The translations under genes were made by a program, and so were the position numbers. From Phycisphaerales bacterium (GTDB lineage Bacteria; Planctomycetota; Phycisphaerae; Phycisphaerales; SM1A02): a DNA stretch of 5,406 bases. This document shows, piece by piece, positions 4,849 to 5,406 of the stretch. The stretch lies in the NCBI GenBank assembly GCA_007127615.1, contig SKZB01000494.1, positions 1 through 5,406 on the forward strand. Direction: 5' to 3'. How positions within the stretch are numbered: position 1 is the first letter of the stretch; every line of letters starts with the position of its first letter. The notes under the pieces were generated by a model. That model was not told where the DNA came from. It ran no database searches and saw only the letters and a list, made by a program, of their open reading frames with translations.

Positions 4849-5406
4849 ATGTTCGACCGTTACGACGAATCTGAACTGCTCGACCTGATCGAAGACCGCC
4901 TTTCCGAAGAGGAAGCGGCTTCGCTGTGGCAGCGCCTTGAGGACGATCCCGAAGCGCTGGCGCTGATCAAATCGATGCGCGCGGACCGTGATCGCCTCCG
5001 GTCCGAACCCGAGCCGGAGATGCCGGCCGACCTGGTCAACGACCTCGAATCACGCCTGGCCCGCCCGATGCTGATGGATGCCCTGCGCGGCGGGGAGAGC
5101 CCGGCCGCAACGACGCCGACCGCCGCCCGCGCGGGAGGCCGTCCATCCCCCCGCCGTTCCCGCGACTGGGCGCGACCGCTGGTCCGAACCGCGATTGCGG
5201 CCGGACTGCTGCTCGTCCTCGGCGGGGGCGTGATGATCGGCTGGCTGCTGCGCACCGGTCCCGCGGGCGAGATGTTCGCCGGCCGGTCGACACCGCCGGA
5301 GGCGTTGTCCCTTCACGAGACGCCCCGTGAACGCACGCAACAGGAACAGGACCTCATCGACGCCGCCCGTGATCGTCTCGGGTCGGCCCGGCTTCTCGAG
5401 GAGTCC
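4849..5406 (+). CDS. Putative membrane anti-sigma factor, partial
   Basis: The frame starts with ATG at 4849 and is open to the right edge, so 186 residues are seen and the C-terminus is missing. The N-terminal part (1-75) is acidic and helical with no Cys or His (MFDRYDESELLDLIEDRLSE, then EEEAASLWQRLEDDPEALAL). An Ala/Pro/Arg linker at 84-110 ends in a positive cluster (RPSPRRSRDWARP), followed by one membrane segment at about 112-134 (VRTAIAAGLLLVLGGGVMIGWLL). The rest is hydrophilic. The charge pattern predicts a cytoplasmic N-terminus and an outside C-terminus. This architecture, directly after an ECF sigma gene, fits an anti-sigma factor. The zinc-binding His-x3-Cys-x2-Cys motif of ZAS proteins is absent, so it would be a zinc-free type. 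The role rests on position and topology, not on a family signature. No ribosome site is evident. Confidence 0.7.
   Translation, partial: MFDRYDESELLDLIEDRLSEEEAASLWQRLEDDPEALALIKSMRADRDRLRSEPEPEMPADLVNDLESRLARPMLMDALRGGESPAATTPTAARAGGRPSPRRSRDWARPLVRTAIAAGLLLVLGGGVMIGWLLRTGPAGEMFAGRSTPPEALSLHETPRERTQQEQDLIDAARDRLGSARLLEES

Noticed and set aside
4074..4850. Minus-strand open frame of 258 codons opposite the sigma factor
   Set aside because: The plus strand encodes clear sigma regions 2 and 4 over the same bases; this is their antisense image.
4819..4875. Short plus-strand frame of 18 codons starting at ATG 4819, before the putative anti-sigma gene
   Set aside because: It has no ribosome site, overlaps the start of the next gene in a different frame and has no recognisable content.
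4860..5340. Several minus-strand frames opposite the right-edge gene
   Set aside because: Their products are Ser/Arg or Arg/Gly/Ala-rich low-complexity sequences typical of antisense frames, while the plus-strand frame has a coherent acidic domain, linker and membrane segment.

Overview
The window is GC-rich, densely coding bacterial chromosome. The best guess for the source is a member of the Planctomycetota (possibly Phycisphaerae). This is inferred from three things: a very small histone-H1-like Hc1 protein, otherwise known mainly from Chlamydiae and Planctomycetes; an adenylosuccinate lyase that reads like the animal enzyme along its whole length; and an ECF sigma factor followed by a membrane protein that looks like an anti-sigma factor without a zinc finger. 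No tRNA, rRNA, CRISPR array, insertion sequence or phage gene is visible.

Layout, left to right. Positions 1-110 hold no complete gene but may contain the end of a gene that enters from the left. Positions 111-704 (+) encode a 197-residue protein that I do not recognise; its base composition is visibly less GC-rich than the rest. It converges on four genes on the minus strand, listed here by position: a FabZ-type hydroxyacyl-ACP dehydratase (739-1212), the Hc1-like protein (1434-1607), an isochorismatase-family cysteine hydrolase (1808-2371) and adenylosuccinate lyase PurB (2499-3950). On that strand the transcription order is purB, hydrolase, Hc1, dehydratase. Gaps of 127, 200 and 221 bases argue against one tight operon. 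Diverging from purB across a 129-base intergenic region is an ECF sigma factor (4080-4760, +). An open frame that starts at 4849 and runs off the right edge follows it.

The genes do not form one pathway. The minus-strand genes are housekeeping: purine synthesis, fatty-acid or lipid synthesis, nucleoid structure and an undefined hydrolase. The right-hand pair is best read as a sigma factor and its membrane-bound regulator. The non-coding parts hold the more unusual signals: a strong G-quadruplex-type motif just upstream of the hydrolase, a long dyad between the divergent purB and sigma genes, an A/T-cored inverted repeat between the hydrolase and the Hc1 gene, and an 18-base C-rich direct repeat on either side of purB. 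I found no convincing new multi-gene system. The unrecognised gene at the left is the most open item.
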